A DNA stretch of 64,000 bases from Sulfuricella sp. T08. Lineage in GTDB: Bacteria; Pseudomonadota; Gammaproteobacteria; Burkholderiales; Sulfuricellaceae. This document shows positions 1-9,266 of the stretch, in pieces; positions within the stretch are counted from its first letter, which is position 1, and the number at the start of each line of letters is the position of its first letter. The stretch is from NCBI RefSeq assembly GCF_000971475.1, contig NZ_DF967528.1, positions 1 through 64,000 of the forward strand, given 5' to 3'. A model generated the notes under the pieces. It had not been told where the DNA came from. It did not search any database and saw only the letters and a list, made by a program, of their open reading frames with translations. The position numbers and the translations under genes were made by a program.

Positions 1-81
1 ACACTTATCGGCTGTATATTTTTAAAGAACAGGGCTTCAACCTAATGAAGCAGCGCTTCCTACTACCGAAGCGAGGTGCGC
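1..81 (-). other. Leader of an rRNA operon (boxA region), 16S gene outside window
   Basis: On the minus strand this stretch reads like the transcribed leader of a betaproteobacterial rRNA operon. A boxA-type antitermination element GTTCTTTAAAAAT lies at 30-18. It is followed by ACAGCCGATAAGTGT at the window edge, a sequence commonly seen just ahead of the 16S gene in this class. No mature rRNA sequence is visible, so the rRNA itself is inferred to lie beyond position 1. Confidence 0.75.
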
Positions 82-109
82 ATTCTACAGAGTTGAGGGA
101 AAACGTCAA
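82..109 (-). promoter_or_regulatory. rRNA operon promoter
   Basis: On the minus strand there is TTGACG (109-104), a 16-nt spacer and TAGAAT (87-82), followed directly by GCGC. A GC-rich start region after a near-consensus -10 is what is expected of a stringently controlled rrn promoter. The boxA leader downstream supports the assignment. Confidence 0.75.
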
Positions 110-130
110 CAACTCTTTAAAACTTAAAAC

Positions 131-207
<77 letters not shown>

Positions 208-219
208 TCGAGAGATGAG

Positions 220-249
220 ACTATAGCAAAATACCCGAAACAGAGTCAA
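220..249 (-). promoter_or_regulatory. Promoter of tRNA-fMet
   Basis: On the minus strand there is TTGACT (249-244), an 18-nt spacer and TATAGT (225-220), thirteen bases before the tRNA 5' end. Position and match to the sigma-70 consensus make it the likely tRNA promoter. Confidence 0.7.
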
Positions 250-691
250 GTAATTTGTGAGGGCGTAAATTAAACAAACACGCCAGAACAACCCAACCCA
301 TTGACGAATAAATACATCATAACCATGCCCGGCAAACCCATCACGGAATCAACCTTCGATACTCATACCACTTTATTTAAAGATGCTCTATATTTAAGTC
401 TCTAAACCCGCGCCATGAAACTTGGACGTCCGTGCATATGACGTCCGTGCATATATAGTCTGAATTCGGCAGGAACGACAAACCAAACAACTTTAAATGC
501 ACCCCGTTCTCCCAATTCGACCTCCCCTCGGGAGAACCAATGCAGGCAATGCATACCGAGCAAAAGCTAAGCGGATAAATTTATCGAAATTACTTATATA
601 ACAATAAAAAGAATGGATAACACCCCTTTTGCATCCATGCTATTCTTCGACGACTTAACGAGTGTTGCCCACTTAATGGAGAATATAAATC
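250..691. other. Intergenic region upstream of sat, with tandem 15-bp repeat
   Basis: There is no convincing gene in these 440 bases. The only clear structure is an exact tandem duplication of GACGTCCGTGCATAT at 425-439 and 440-454. The region lies between the divergent tRNA-fMet promoter and the sat operon, so it should hold the sat promoter. I could not identify a convincing -35/-10 pair. The 580-620 stretch is notably AT-rich. Confidence 0.6.
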
Positions 692-1900
692 ATGTCTAAA
701 CTAGTAAGGCCGCATGGCGGCGGAGAGCTCAAACCATTGCTGTTAAGCGGCGAGGCTTTGAAACAGGAACTGGCGCGCGCCCAGGCAATGCTTAAGGTGC
801 GCATGAGCTCGCGCGAAACTGGCGACCTTATTATGTTAGGTATCGGAGGCTTCACGCCTCTTGACGGCTTCATGACACATGCTGACTGGGAAGGTGTGTG
901 CGATGGCTACAAAATGGCCAACGGCCTGTTCTGGCCCATTCCTGTGACCTTGTCGACTGACGACGAGAGCGTCAAGGTCGGCGACGATATCGCACTGGTG
1001 GACAGCGAAACTGGCGAGATCATGGGCACCATGAAGGTGACCGAGAAATACACGATTGACAAGGCCCACGAGTGCATGGAGGTCTACAAGACCACCGACA
1101 TGGAGCACCCTGGGGTCAAGATGGTAATGGCTCAGGGCAAATACAACCTGGCCGGCCCGGTCAAGGTATTGTCCACCGGCGGCTTCAAGGAGAAATACGG
1201 CGACCAGTTCATGACTCCCGCCGAGACCCGTGCCAAGTTTGAACAAATGGGCTGGTCCAAGATCGCCGCCTTTCAAACACGCAATCCTATGCACCGCTCG
1301 CACGAATACCTGGCCAAGATCGCTATCGAGACTATGGACGGCGTGCTGGTCCACTCACTGCTGGGAGCCCTGAAGCCGGGCGACATACCCGCCGATGTCC
1401 GCTCCGAAGCCATCAGCACCCTGGTAGACAACTACTTTGCCCCCAACACCGTGATCCAGGCCGGTTACCCGCTCGACATGCGCTATGCAGGCCCACGCGA
1501 AGCGCTGCTTCACGCCCTGTTCCGCCAGAATTACGGCTGCTCGCATTTGATCGTCGGCCGTGACCACGCTGGTGTTGGCGATTACTACGGCCCCTTCGAC
1601 GCCCAGAAGATTTTCGACGAAATTCCCAAGGGTTCACTCGAAACCTTGAACATGAACATCGACTGGACCTTCTGGTGCAACAAGTGCGGCGGCATGGCCT
1701 CGCAACGCACCTGTCCTCACACCAAGGACGACCGCATTCTGTTGTCTGGCACAAAAGTGCGCTCAATGCTTTCCGAAGGCCAAGACCTGCCGGTCGAATT
1801 CAGCCGCCCAGAAGTCGCCAAGGTGTTGCAGAAGTACTACGCAGGCCTGAGTGCTGAAGAGAATGTCAAGGTTGAGCTGAAAGGCCATTCCGCAAAATAG
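692..1900 (+). CDS. sat: Sulfate adenylyltransferase (ATP sulfurylase), dissimilatory type
   Basis: This enzyme interconverts sulfate + ATP with APS + pyrophosphate. In sulfur oxidisers it runs towards ATP, making ATP from the APS produced by AprBA. The 402-residue protein is the homo-oligomeric Sat type, not CysD/CysN. It shows the nucleotide-binding [11 protein letters not shown] segment with HxxH at about 201-204, the [13 protein letters not shown] motif, a CxxC...TCPH zinc-type motif near 329-343 and SGTKVR near the C-terminus. No APS-kinase domain follows. It is first in the cluster sat-aprB-aprA and is separated from aprB by a hairpin, so it may be transcribed at a different level from the reductase. 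Confidence 0.95.
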   Translation: MSKLVRPHGGGELKPLLLSGEALKQELARAQAMLKVRMSSRETGDLIMLGIGGFTPLDGFMTHADWEGVCDGYKMANGLFWPIPVTLSTDDESVKVGDDIALVDSETGEIMGTMKVTEKYTIDKAHECMEVYKTTDMEHPGVKMVMAQGKYNLAGPVKVLSTGGFKEKYGDQFMTPAETRAKFEQMGWSKIAAFQTRNPMHRSHEYLAKIAIETMDGVLVHSLLGALKPGDIPADVRSEAISTLVDNYFAPNTVIQAGYPLDMRYAGPREALLHALFRQNYGCSHLIVGRDHAGVGDYYGPFDAQKIFDEIPKGSLETLNMNIDWTFWCNKCGGMASQRTCPHTKDDRILLSGTKVRSMLSEGQDLPVEFSRPEVAKVLQKYYAGLSAEENVKVELKGHSAK

Positions 1901-1912
1901 TTTTTTATGGTT

Positions 1913-1936
1913 GGCCGGTTACGCAAGTAACTGGCC
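1913..1936 (+). terminator. Intercistronic hairpin between sat and aprB
   Basis: A 10-bp stem (one G-T wobble) closed by a GCAA tetraloop lies just after the sat stop codon. It is followed by a weak TTTGTT tract. It may be a partial terminator or an mRNA-stabilising hairpin that sets the sat to aprBA ratio. Confidence 0.5.
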
Positions 1937-1979
1937 TTTGTTAATAGTAGTACTGTGATAACTACGAGGAGTAGAAGCA

Positions 1980-2447
1980 ATGCCAACATTTGTACGTACA
2001 GAAAAATGTGATGGCTGCAAAGGTCAGGACAAAACTGCTTGCATGTATATTTGCCCCCACGACCTGATGAAGCTGGACAAAGATGGTTCCGAAACCGGTC
2101 ACGCCATGAAGGCGTTCAACCAGGAACCGGAACAGTGCTGGGAGTGCTACTCCTGCGTGAAAATTTGCCCGCAAAACGCAATCGAAGTCCGTCACTACGC
2201 CGATATGGTTCCTCTGGGCGGCTCCGTGCAACCATTGCGCGGTACTGACTCCATCATGTGGACCATCAAATTCCGTAATGGCAGCATGAAGCGTTTCAAA
2301 TTCCCGATCCGTACCACCCCGGAAGGCTCCATTGATTGCTACGGCGGCAAGCCTGAGGCGGTCATGGCGAACATCACCAAGGCCGGCTTCTTCAACCAAA
2401 TGAATGGCTTCCGCGCTGGCAACCCCGCTGAACTGATCCGCAAGTAA
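1980..2447 (+). CDS. aprB: Adenylylsulfate reductase, beta (iron-sulfur) subunit
   Basis: This is the electron-transfer subunit of dissimilatory APS reductase, a cytoplasmic enzyme that in this setting oxidises sulfite + AMP to APS. The 155-residue protein carries two [4Fe-4S] cysteine sets: C10-x2-C13-x7-C21-x3-C25 and C53-x2-C56-x2-C59-x3-C63. The C-terminal tail that wraps the alpha subunit in known structures follows. An AGGAG-type site (cgaggag) precedes the ATG. It is followed after about 50 bases by aprA, the standard bacterial aprBA order. Confidence 0.95.
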   Translation: MPTFVRTEKCDGCKGQDKTACMYICPHDLMKLDKDGSETGHAMKAFNQEPEQCWECYSCVKICPQNAIEVRHYADMVPLGGSVQPLRGTDSIMWTIKFRNGSMKRFKFPIRTTPEGSIDCYGGKPEAVMANITKAGFFNQMNGFRAGNPAELIRK

Positions 2448-2495
2448 GATCAGCAAAACGGTAATTGATATAACGAACATTGAAAGGTAAATGCA

Positions 2496-4517
2496 ATGTC
2501 TGGAACTTTTGGAAATCCTGAAGTAGTTCAAGAAGAAGTTGACATTCTTCTGATTGGTGGCGGTATGGCCTGCTGCGGCGCCGCCTACGAAATCATGCGC
2601 TGGGCTGACGCCGCCAAGGCCGAGTCCGGTATTGATCTGAAAATCAAGCTGGTCGACAAAGCCGCCATGGATCGCTCCGGCGCCGTGGCTCAAGGTCTGT
2701 CCGCGATCAACACCTACATCGGTGATACGCAGGATCCTGCGGATTACGCCCGTATGGTGTCCAACGACCTGATGGGCATCACCCGCGACGACCTGGCCTA
2801 CGATCTGGGCCGCGTTGTTGATGAGTCTGTCCACCTGTTCGAAGAATGGGGTCTGCCGATCTGGAAACTGGACGAAAACGGCGAGCGTCATGACGGCTCC
2901 GTCGACATGCCCAAGCTGAAAGACGGTGGCAAGCCTGTGCGTTCTGGCAAATGGCAGATCATGATCAACGGCGAATCCTACAAGTGGATCGTTGCTGAAG
3001 CCGCCAAAAAAGCCCTCGGTATGGATCGCATTCAGGAACGTATCTTCATCGTCAAACTGGTGAACGACAAGAACGATCCTAAACGCATCGCCGGTGCTGT
3101 TGGATTCTCCACGCGCGACCACAAAGTCATTGTGTACAAGTTCAAGGCCTGCCTGCTGGCTGCCGGTGGTTGCGTTAACCTGTTCCGCCCCCGTTCCGTT
3201 GGCGAAGGCCAAGGTCGTGCATGGTATCCAGTCTGGAACGCAGGTTCCACCTACTCCATGGCTGCCGAAGCTGGCGCTGAACTGACCATGATGGAAAACC
3301 GTTTCGTGCCTGCCCGTTTCAAAGATGGCTACGGCCCGGTCGGCGCTTGGTTCCTGTTGTTCAAGGCCCAAGCCGTCAACGCCAATGGCGAAGTCTACAT
3401 GGTTCGTAACAAAGAGATGCTGAACGACTACCCGCCCTATGGCCAAGCAGCCGTTCCTGCCTCCTGCCTGCGTAACCACCTGATGCTGCATGAGATGAAG
3501 GAAGGTCGCGGCCCGATTTACATGGACACCGTAACCGCTCTTGCAAAACTGCGCGAGACCCTTTCTCCACGCGAAGTGAAGCATCTGGAAGCAGAAGCCT
3601 GGGAAGACTTCCTTGACATGTGTATCGGCCAGTGCGGCGTCTGGGTGGGTGAGAACATCGAACCGGAGAAGAAGAACTCCGAATTGATGCCTACCGAACC
3701 CTACCTGCTCGGCTCCCACTCCGGTTGCTGCGGTATCTGGGTATCCGGTCCTGAAGATGTCGGCGCACCGACCTCCGAAGATCACGCAGACGCTGGCAAG
3801 ATTCCAGCTCACCTGCCAAGCGGCTGGAACTGGGGCTACCGCTCCATGACCACCGTCAAGGGTCTGTTCACCGCCGGCGACGGCGTGGGCGCATCCGGCC
3901 ACAAATTCTCCTCCGGCTCACACGCTGAAGGCCGTATGTGCGCCAAATCGATGGTCAAGTACTGCATCGACAACAAGGACTGGAAACCAGAACTGGATAC
4001 CTCTGCCGATGAACTCGTCGCGCAAATCTACCAGCCTGTGCGTAATTTCCTTGAGCACAAGGATTACTCAACAGCTATCGACGTGAACCCTAACTACATC
4101 ACGCCGAAAATGCTTCAGTTCCGCCTGCAGAAGATCATGGACGAGTACGTTGCTGGCGTTGCCACCTACTACACGACCAACGACAAAATGCTGGCCGTTG
4201 CTGAAGAGAAGCTGGGCATGCTGAAGGAAGACGCAATGAAGATGCGTGCGAAAGACCTGCACGAACTGTTGCGTGCATGGGAAAACTACCATCGCATCCT
4301 GACGGCTGAAGCTCACATGAAGCACATCCAGTTCCGCGAAGAATCCCGTTACCCGGGCTTCTACTACCGCATGGACAAGAACTTTGTCGATGAGGAAAAC
4401 TGGAAGTGTTTCGTGAACTCCGTCTACGACAAAACCACCCACAAGTGGACTGTGTTCAAGCGTAAGCATGTCGATATCGTCGACAAGTCCAAGCTGTTCA
4501 AGCCTGCCGCTCACTAA
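2496..4517 (+). CDS. aprA: Adenylylsulfate reductase, alpha (FAD) subunit
   Basis: This is the catalytic FAD subunit of APS reductase, forming a heterodimer with AprB. The 673-residue protein belongs to the fumarate reductase/succinate dehydrogenase flavoprotein family. Its N-terminal dinucleotide-binding motif is LLIGGGMACCG at about 18-28, and the conserved stretches RSGAVAQGLSAIN and SGSHAEGR are typical of AprA. Start codon spacing from GAAAGG is normal. A strong Rho-independent terminator follows, so sat-aprBA ends here. Together with Sat it gives substrate-level phosphorylation from sulfite. Confidence 0.95.
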   Translation: MSGTFGNPEVVQEEVDILLIGGGMACCGAAYEIMRWADAAKAESGIDLKIKLVDKAAMDRSGAVAQGLSAINTYIGDTQDPADYARMVSNDLMGITRDDLAYDLGRVVDESVHLFEEWGLPIWKLDENGERHDGSVDMPKLKDGGKPVRSGKWQIMINGESYKWIVAEAAKKALGMDRIQERIFIVKLVNDKNDPKRIAGAVGFSTRDHKVIVYKFKACLLAAGGCVNLFRPRSVGEGQGRAWYPVWNAGSTYSMAAEAGAELTMMENRFVPARFKDGYGPVGAWFLLFKAQAVNANGEVYMVRNKEMLNDYPPYGQAAVPASCLRNHLMLHEMKEGRGPIYMDTVTALAKLRETLSPREVKHLEAEAWEDFLDMCIGQCGVWVGENIEPEKKNSELMPTEPYLLGSHSGCCGIWVSGPEDVGAPTSEDHADAGKIPAHLPSGWNWGYRSMTTVKGLFTAGDGVGASGHKFSSGSHAEGRMCAKSMVKYCIDNKDWKPELDTSADELVAQIYQPVRNFLEHKDYSTAIDVNPNYITPKMLQFRLQKIMDEYVAGVATYYTTNDKMLAVAEEKLGMLKEDAMKMRAKDLHELLRAWENYHRILTAEAHMKHIQFREESRYPGFYYRMDKNFVDEENWKCFVNSVYDKTTHKWTVFKRKHVDIVDKSKLFKPAAH

Positions 4518-4544
4518 GTTAGTTGAGAATAGTTGTAGCAAGCT

Positions 4545-4575
4545 AAAACCGGGCGCCTCACGGCGCCCGGTTTTT
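4545..4575 (+). terminator. Rho-independent terminator after aprA
   Basis: AAAACCGGGCGCC and GGCGCCCGGTTTTT form a 13-bp perfect stem with a 4-nt loop, followed by a T-run. This is a textbook terminator 27 bases after the aprA stop. Confidence 0.95.
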
Positions 4576-4637
4576 CATTCTGTAAGACCGTAAAACCGTT
4601 TTGGTATCATGGACGGCAAGATAATTAGTTTCATGCA

Positions 4638-4677
4638 ACTCTGCGCACATGGGCAGAGTCTAATTTTTAGTTTTTTT
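4638..4677 (+). terminator. Hairpin plus T-runs in the leader of the ykgJ-like gene
   Basis: ACTCTGC (4638-4644) pairs with GCAGAGT (4653-4659). The hairpin is followed by ATTTTTAG and a run of seven T bases that stops 22 bases before the next start codon. It could be a second terminator for aprA transcripts or an attenuator of the downstream operon. Which one depends on where that operon's promoter lies, and I could not place it. Confidence 0.4.
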
Positions 4678-4699
4678 GCAGAGCACCAATGAGGTAAGA

Positions 4700-5611
4700 A
4701 TGATGGAAAATATTATCAATGAATCCCCCTTTGTCCCCAGCCCGGTTATACCAACCTCGTATGATGGCTCGAAGGTGATCCAGTTTCGTTGCCATAAGGA
4801 AATCGCCTGCTTCAACGCCTGCTGCAAGAATATCGACATCACCCTCACCCCCTACGACATCCTGCGCCTGAAGCGCAGACTGGATCTGACTTCGAGCGAA
4901 TTCCTGCTGGGCTTCACCGAACCCTACGAAATGGACAAGGACAGCATCGCCGGCGTCAAATTCAAGCCCGTAGAAGGCGGAACAGCATGCCAGTTCATGA
5001 CCGACGAGGGATGCAGCGTCTATGAAGACCGCCCCACTGCCTGCCGCTACTACCCCGTAGCGCTAGTCTCAATGCGTAAGCAAAACGAGAACACCGACAC
5101 ACATTCCTATGCCTTGGTTGAAGAAGCGCACTGCCTGGGACATAAGGAAAACCGTTCCCTGACTATCGACGAATATCGCCACGAGCAAGGCCTGGAAGAC
5201 TATGACGAACAAGGCCGCGGCTGGCGCCAACTGATCCTGAAGAAGAAATCTTCCGGCCCGACCGTCGGAACGCCCTCCAAGCGCAGCCTGCAATTGTTCT
5301 TCATGGCCTGCTACGATCTCGATCGTTTCCGAGATTTCGTCTTCAGCGATTCGTTCAACGAGGTGTACGATCTGCCCGACGACCTCAAGAAAACGCTTGC
5401 CGAGGACGAAATTGAACTGATGCAATTCGGCTTCCGTTTTCTCCGGCAGGTCATGTTCAGCGAAGAAAGCATTGCCGTGAAAGCCGACGCCTTTGACAAG
5501 CGCCTGGCAAAAAAACAGGAACGTGAGGCAGCGGGTCTTATATCCAGCGAACCGGCACCAGCACTTACTCCAGACTCACCCTACGACCACCCTGAGTGCG
5601 GTTGCGACTGA
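4700..5611 (+). CDS. YkgJ family cysteine-cluster protein
   Basis: The protein contains the cysteine pattern of the YkgJ family (putative Zn or Fe-S chelating): an N-terminal C-x5-CxxxCC-type cluster (CHKEIACFNACC), then CQF...GCSVYEDRP..CRYYP in the middle. The C-terminus ends in ECGCD. Two adjacent ATGs (4700, 4703) follow GAGG at good spacing; a TTG at 4676 is also open but has no ribosome site. It lies just upstream of the AAA+/vWA pair (9-nt gap) and appears to be in one operon with them. The precise function is unknown. Proximity to aprBA suggests a role in sulfur metabolism or cofactor handling, which is inference. Confidence 0.8.
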   Translation: MMENIINESPFVPSPVIPTSYDGSKVIQFRCHKEIACFNACCKNIDITLTPYDILRLKRRLDLTSSEFLLGFTEPYEMDKDSIAGVKFKPVEGGTACQFMTDEGCSVYEDRPTACRYYPVALVSMRKQNENTDTHSYALVEEAHCLGHKENRSLTIDEYRHEQGLEDYDEQGRGWRQLILKKKSSGPTVGTPSKRSLQLFFMACYDLDRFRDFVFSDSFNEVYDLPDDLKKTLAEDEIELMQFGFRFLRQVMFSEESIAVKADAFDKRLAKKQEREAAGLISSEPAPALTPDSPYDHPECGCD

Positions 5612-5620
5612 GGCGATCAC

Positions 5621-6433
5621 GTGCAAGCTCGCGCCCTGACCACTGAAGAGTACTTCGTCGAAACGGAGCCTTATTACGAGGCCACCGGTGACGAAATCGC
5701 CATTTTCGAGGCAGCCTATCAAAATAAACTGCCCATCTTACTCAAGGGACCGACCGGTTGTGGCAAGACCCGTTTCATGGAATACATGGCATGGCGGCTG
5801 AAACGCCCCCTGATCACGGTTTCCTGTCATGATGACCTGACCGCCTCCGACCTGGTCGGGCGCTTTCTGATCAAGGGTGGAGAGACAGTATGGGTAGATG
5901 GTCCGCTTGCCCGTGCCGTGCGTGCCGGAGCAATCTGCTATCTGGATGAAATCGTGGAAGCGCGGAAGGATGCCATTGTGGTGATCCATCCCCTCGCCGA
6001 TGACCGCCGCGTACTGCCGATGGAAAAGTTGGGCACCCTGCTGCAGGCTAACGACGACTTCTGCCTGGCAATTTCCTACAACCCCGGCTACCAGAGCGTA
6101 CTCAAGGATCTCAAGCAAAGCACCCGGCAACGTTTTGTTGCTCTGGAATTCGATTACCCCAGTGCAGACCTGGAACGCAAGATTGTTGCCAAGGAATCCG
6201 GCGTAGGCACCGCACTGGCTGAAAAACTGGTCAAATTCGCTCACATGACCCGTAATCTCAAAGGCAGTGGTCTGGATGAAGGCGCCAGTACCCGCCTTCT
6301 GGTGCATGCAGGCAAGCTCATCGCTTCCGGCGTGGAACCGATTGCCGCCTGCCGCAGCGCCATTGCCCAGGCAATTACCGACGACGCTGAAATGCTGGCG
6401 GCAGTTCGAGAACTTTCTACTTCGCTTTTCTAG
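5621..6433 (+). CDS. CbbQ/NirQ/NorQ-type AAA+ ATPase
   Basis: This is a MoxR-class AAA+ ATPase of the CbbQ/NorQ/GpvN group, 270 residues, the usual length. Walker A is GPTGCGKT at 43-50 and Walker B is ICYLDE at 105-110. A sensor-1 Asn lies in AISYNPGYQ and an arginine-finger region follows (STRQRF). Such proteins work with a vWA-domain partner to remodel or activate metalloenzymes: CbbQO acts on Rubisco, and NorQD acts on nitric oxide reductase. The partner gene follows after 3 nt. Translation starts at GTG (5621). No rubisco or nor gene is in this window, so the target is open. The neighbours make AprBA a candidate, as inference. Confidence 0.88.
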   Translation: MQARALTTEEYFVETEPYYEATGDEIAIFEAAYQNKLPILLKGPTGCGKTRFMEYMAWRLKRPLITVSCHDDLTASDLVGRFLIKGGETVWVDGPLARAVRAGAICYLDEIVEARKDAIVVIHPLADDRRVLPMEKLGTLLQANDDFCLAISYNPGYQSVLKDLKQSTRQRFVALEFDYPSADLERKIVAKESGVGTALAEKLVKFAHMTRNLKGSGLDEGASTRLLVHAGKLIASGVEPIAACRSAIAQAITDDAEMLAAVRELSTSLF

Positions 6434-6436
6434 CAC

Positions 6437-8548
6437 ATGGCGGATAACCACCCGTTATCGGCCGAACAGATCAGACAGGCTCTGGAACAGTGGCTCGAGG
6501 TGGAGTTCACCTTTATCCTGGTAGATGATCTGGCTGCCTCGATTGCAGCCCTGCCTCGTGAAAATCAGGATTTCCTGCTCGGCTGGGTAAGGCGCATCGC
6601 TACCACCAACATCCAGATCGCCCACCAGTTCGCCCTCCGTGCCATTAGCCAGCTCGCTCACATGGACCGGCGCATGATCGAAGCCTGGGCATTGCATGCC
6701 ATGGACACCTATGACCGAGCCGGATCAAGCCCCGCTTTCAAGGTAATCAACGAACTGGACAACTTCGCCCAACTCAGTCACGAACATGCCGCAGGCGCGC
6801 TATTCGAGGAGGTTGGTGGCATCCTGCTGACTTTCGTGCGCGGGCTTTCGGGGCGCCATCTCAAGCTGGAAAAAGGCGAAGCGACCTACACTGACAGCGA
6901 GACCCTGTTTCTGCCTGCCGTGGTTGCCCAGATGCGAGAGGCGGCGGATAACTTCAAGCTGTGCAAGGCCATGGTGGCTCTGCTGTGGGCACAGACCCGT
7001 TTCGGCACCTTCCGCATCAACCTGACCGAAGCACTAAAACCCTACCCGGATAGCGACAAAGCGCTGAAACAGTTCCACGCCCTGGAAACCCTGCGCCTGG
7101 AGGCCTGTATCGGCCGCGAACTTCCTGGCCTGTACCGAGAAATGCAACGACTCAAAACCGAGACTGGCGTGAGCCTGCCGGCTGGCTGGGAACACTATGC
7201 AGCCGATCTCGCCCGACCGGAAGCCAGCGTGGCCGACAGCCTCAGTCTTCTGGAGCGGGTTTATCCTGGCGCAGCGCCCGATGCTGTTTGCTACCAGGGT
7301 GAGTTGCGGCTCGACGCCGTGGCCGCCAGTATCGCGACGCGGGTAGAACGGGAAAAGATGCTGCTGCGGGTCAAACTGGCGCAGGAGCTTGAAAAGCAAA
7401 CCATAGAAACCCGCCCCGACGCTCCGAGTTTCGACGTTAAACAGATAGCAGCAGACGACCGCAGTGATTTGCCGCGCATGGAAATCACTCTGGATGATGC
7501 GCCGATCGCACCCCCTGACGGCGTGAACCAGCTACTCACCTCGATTTTTCTCGATCTGGGCGAGATCCCTCCCGAATATTTGGTTCCAGCAGGACCAGGC
7601 GAATACGATTCCTCCTTGCTCGATGAAAAAACCCAGGACCCTGATACGGTATGGCAGGGCACCTACCATGAGGAAGGGGCAAGCCTTTACCCGGAGTGGG
7701 ATTTTGGCCGGCAGCACTACCGCAAGAACTGGTGCGTGCTGCGCGAGAAGGATGTGAAACCGCTGAATGATGGATTTTTGCAGCAGACACTGGATAAACA
7801 CAGCGGCCTGGTCAAGCACTTGCGCCGCACCTTTGAGGCAATGCGCGACGAAAACCGGTTATTGAAGCGCGAACCGTCTGGTGATGAAGTGGATATTGAT
7901 GCATTGATCGAGGCGTTGGCCGATGCCCGCGACGGCAGCGAAATGAGCGACCGTCTTTTCATGCGCATGCACCGCAGCGAGCGCAACATCGCGGTCATGT
8001 TCATGGTGGACATGAGCGGCTCAACCAAGGGCTGGATCAATGATGCGGAACGCGAATCCCTGATTCTGTTATGCGAAACGCTGGAACTGCTGGGCGACCG
8101 CTACGCCATCTATGGATTTTCAGGCATCACCCGCAAACGCTGCGAAATATTCCGCGTCAAAAGCTTCGACGAACCCTATGGAGAAATGGTGCAACGGCGC
8201 ATCGCAGGCATCTCCCCGCAGGAGTACACCCGCATGGGTGTCGCAATCCGCCATCTCTCCGCCATTCTCAATGAAGTCGACGCACGCACCAAGCTCCTAA
8301 TCACGCTCTCGGATGGAAAACCGGACGACTACCATGACGGCTATCGTGGCCAATACGGCATCGAGGACACCCGCATGGCACTGATCGAAGCCAAGCGCAG
8401 CGGCATCCATCCGTTCTGCATAACGATAGATACCGAAGGGCGCGACTACCTGCCCCACATGTATGGCGCCGTGAACTACACTGTTATTGCTGACGTGAAA
8501 GAACTGCCTCTTAAAGTGACTGATATTTATCGACGGCTAACGCGTTAA
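6437..8548 (+). CDS. CbbO/NorD-type vWA domain protein
   Basis: A 703-residue protein with a long helical N-terminal half (about 1-480) and a C-terminal von Willebrand A domain. The MIDAS metal site is visible as D525-x-S527-x-S529 (DMSGS), with the late Asp in TLSDGKPDD near 626. This is the adaptor partner of CbbQ/NorQ-class ATPases: the vWA domain binds the substrate and the N-terminal part docks the hexamer. Start ATG 6437 is three bases after the ATPase stop, so the two are translationally coupled. The target enzyme is not shown by the sequence. It could be CbbO for Rubisco, NorD-like, or a third class tied to sulfur oxidation. Confidence 0.85.
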   Translation: MADNHPLSAEQIRQALEQWLEVEFTFILVDDLAASIAALPRENQDFLLGWVRRIATTNIQIAHQFALRAISQLAHMDRRMIEAWALHAMDTYDRAGSSPAFKVINELDNFAQLSHEHAAGALFEEVGGILLTFVRGLSGRHLKLEKGEATYTDSETLFLPAVVAQMREAADNFKLCKAMVALLWAQTRFGTFRINLTEALKPYPDSDKALKQFHALETLRLEACIGRELPGLYREMQRLKTETGVSLPAGWEHYAADLARPEASVADSLSLLERVYPGAAPDAVCYQGELRLDAVAASIATRVEREKMLLRVKLAQELEKQTIETRPDAPSFDVKQIAADDRSDLPRMEITLDDAPIAPPDGVNQLLTSIFLDLGEIPPEYLVPAGPGEYDSSLLDEKTQDPDTVWQGTYHEEGASLYPEWDFGRQHYRKNWCVLREKDVKPLNDGFLQQTLDKHSGLVKHLRRTFEAMRDENRLLKREPSGDEVDIDALIEALADARDGSEMSDRLFMRMHRSERNIAVMFMVDMSGSTKGWINDAERESLILLCETLELLGDRYAIYGFSGITRKRCEIFRVKSFDEPYGEMVQRRIAGISPQEYTRMGVAIRHLSAILNEVDARTKLLITLSDGKPDDYHDGYRGQYGIEDTRMALIEAKRSGIHPFCITIDTEGRDYLPHMYGAVNYTVIADVKELPLKVTDIYRRLTR

Positions 8549-8596
8549 GCCTATCTTATCAATTCATTTGACAGCGAATAAAAACTAGTGCAATAT

Positions 8597-8611
8597 TTAG
8601 ACATATTCTAA
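8597..8611. promoter_or_regulatory. Fur/PerR-like palindrome upstream of ahpC
   Basis: TTAGACATATTCTAA lies 29 bases before the ahpC start. The outer arms TTTAGA/TCTAAA (8596-8612) are perfectly inverted. It matches 13 of 15 positions of the palindrome in front of trxB at 21219-21233. The 7-1-7 AT-rich layout resembles boxes of the Fur/PerR family. Regulator identity is inferred. Confidence 0.5.
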
Positions 8612-8640
8612 ATTTAACCCCACCAATAAGGAGAGTAAAC

Positions 8641-9243
8641 ATGGCCGTTCTCGTAGGCAAAGCCGCACCTGACTTCACAGCCGCTACCGTGCTGGGCAAC
8701 AACACCATCGATGAAAACTTCAACTTCAAAGCCCATACCAAGGGCAAGTATGCGGTGATCTTCTTCTACCCGCTGGACTTTACCTTTGTCTGCCCATCCG
8801 AGCTGATCGCCTTCGATCATCGCCTGAAAGAATTTAAAGACCGCAACGTGGAAGTGATCGGCGTGTCCATCGACTCCCATTTCACTCACCTGGCGTGGAA
8901 AAATACCGCTGTCAACAACGGCGGCATTGGCCAGGTTGCCTACCCCCTGGTAGCCGACATCAAGCACGAAATCTGCAAAGCTTATGACGTCGAAGCTGAA
9001 GGAGGCGTAGCCTATCGTGGCTCCTTCCTGATCGACAAGACCGGCATCGTGCGTCACCAAGTCGTGAACGACCTGCCTCTGGGACGCAACATCGATGAAA
9101 TGCTGCGCATGATCGATGCTCTGCAATTCACCGAACAGCATGGCGAAGTCTGCCCAGCAGGCTGGAGCAAAGGCAAGGCCGGCATGAAGGCTGACACCAA
9201 AGGCGTTGCCGATTACCTGGCCAAGCACGCTGGCGAGCTGTAA
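8641..9243 (+). CDS. ahpC: Typical 2-Cys peroxiredoxin (AhpC/Prx1 class)
   Basis: This is a cytoplasmic thiol peroxidase that reduces H2O2 and organic peroxides. The peroxidatic cysteine is C51 in FTFVCPSE and the resolving cysteine is C171 in EVCPAGW. The GGIG motif and C-terminal extension of the oxidation-sensitive 2-Cys type are present. The length, 200 residues, is standard. An AAGGAG site sits 8 bases before ATG. The gene is monocistronic, with a palindromic operator-like site upstream and a bidirectional terminator downstream. No ahpF follows, so reduction probably comes from thioredoxin; trxB in this window carries a similar operator. Confidence 0.93.
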   Translation: MAVLVGKAAPDFTAATVLGNNTIDENFNFKAHTKGKYAVIFFYPLDFTFVCPSELIAFDHRLKEFKDRNVEVIGVSIDSHFTHLAWKNTAVNNGGIGQVAYPLVADIKHEICKAYDVEAEGGVAYRGSFLIDKTGIVRHQVVNDLPLGRNIDEMLRMIDALQFTEQHGEVCPAGWSKGKAGMKADTKGVADYLAKHAGEL

Positions 9244-9266
9244 TCCAGCAAGCAAGCCAAAGTAGG

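Noticed and set aside
1962-3902. 646-residue minus-strand frame opposite aprBA
   Set aside because: It is a long shadow frame antisense to two clear genes, with low-complexity His/Gly/Val composition and no ribosome site.
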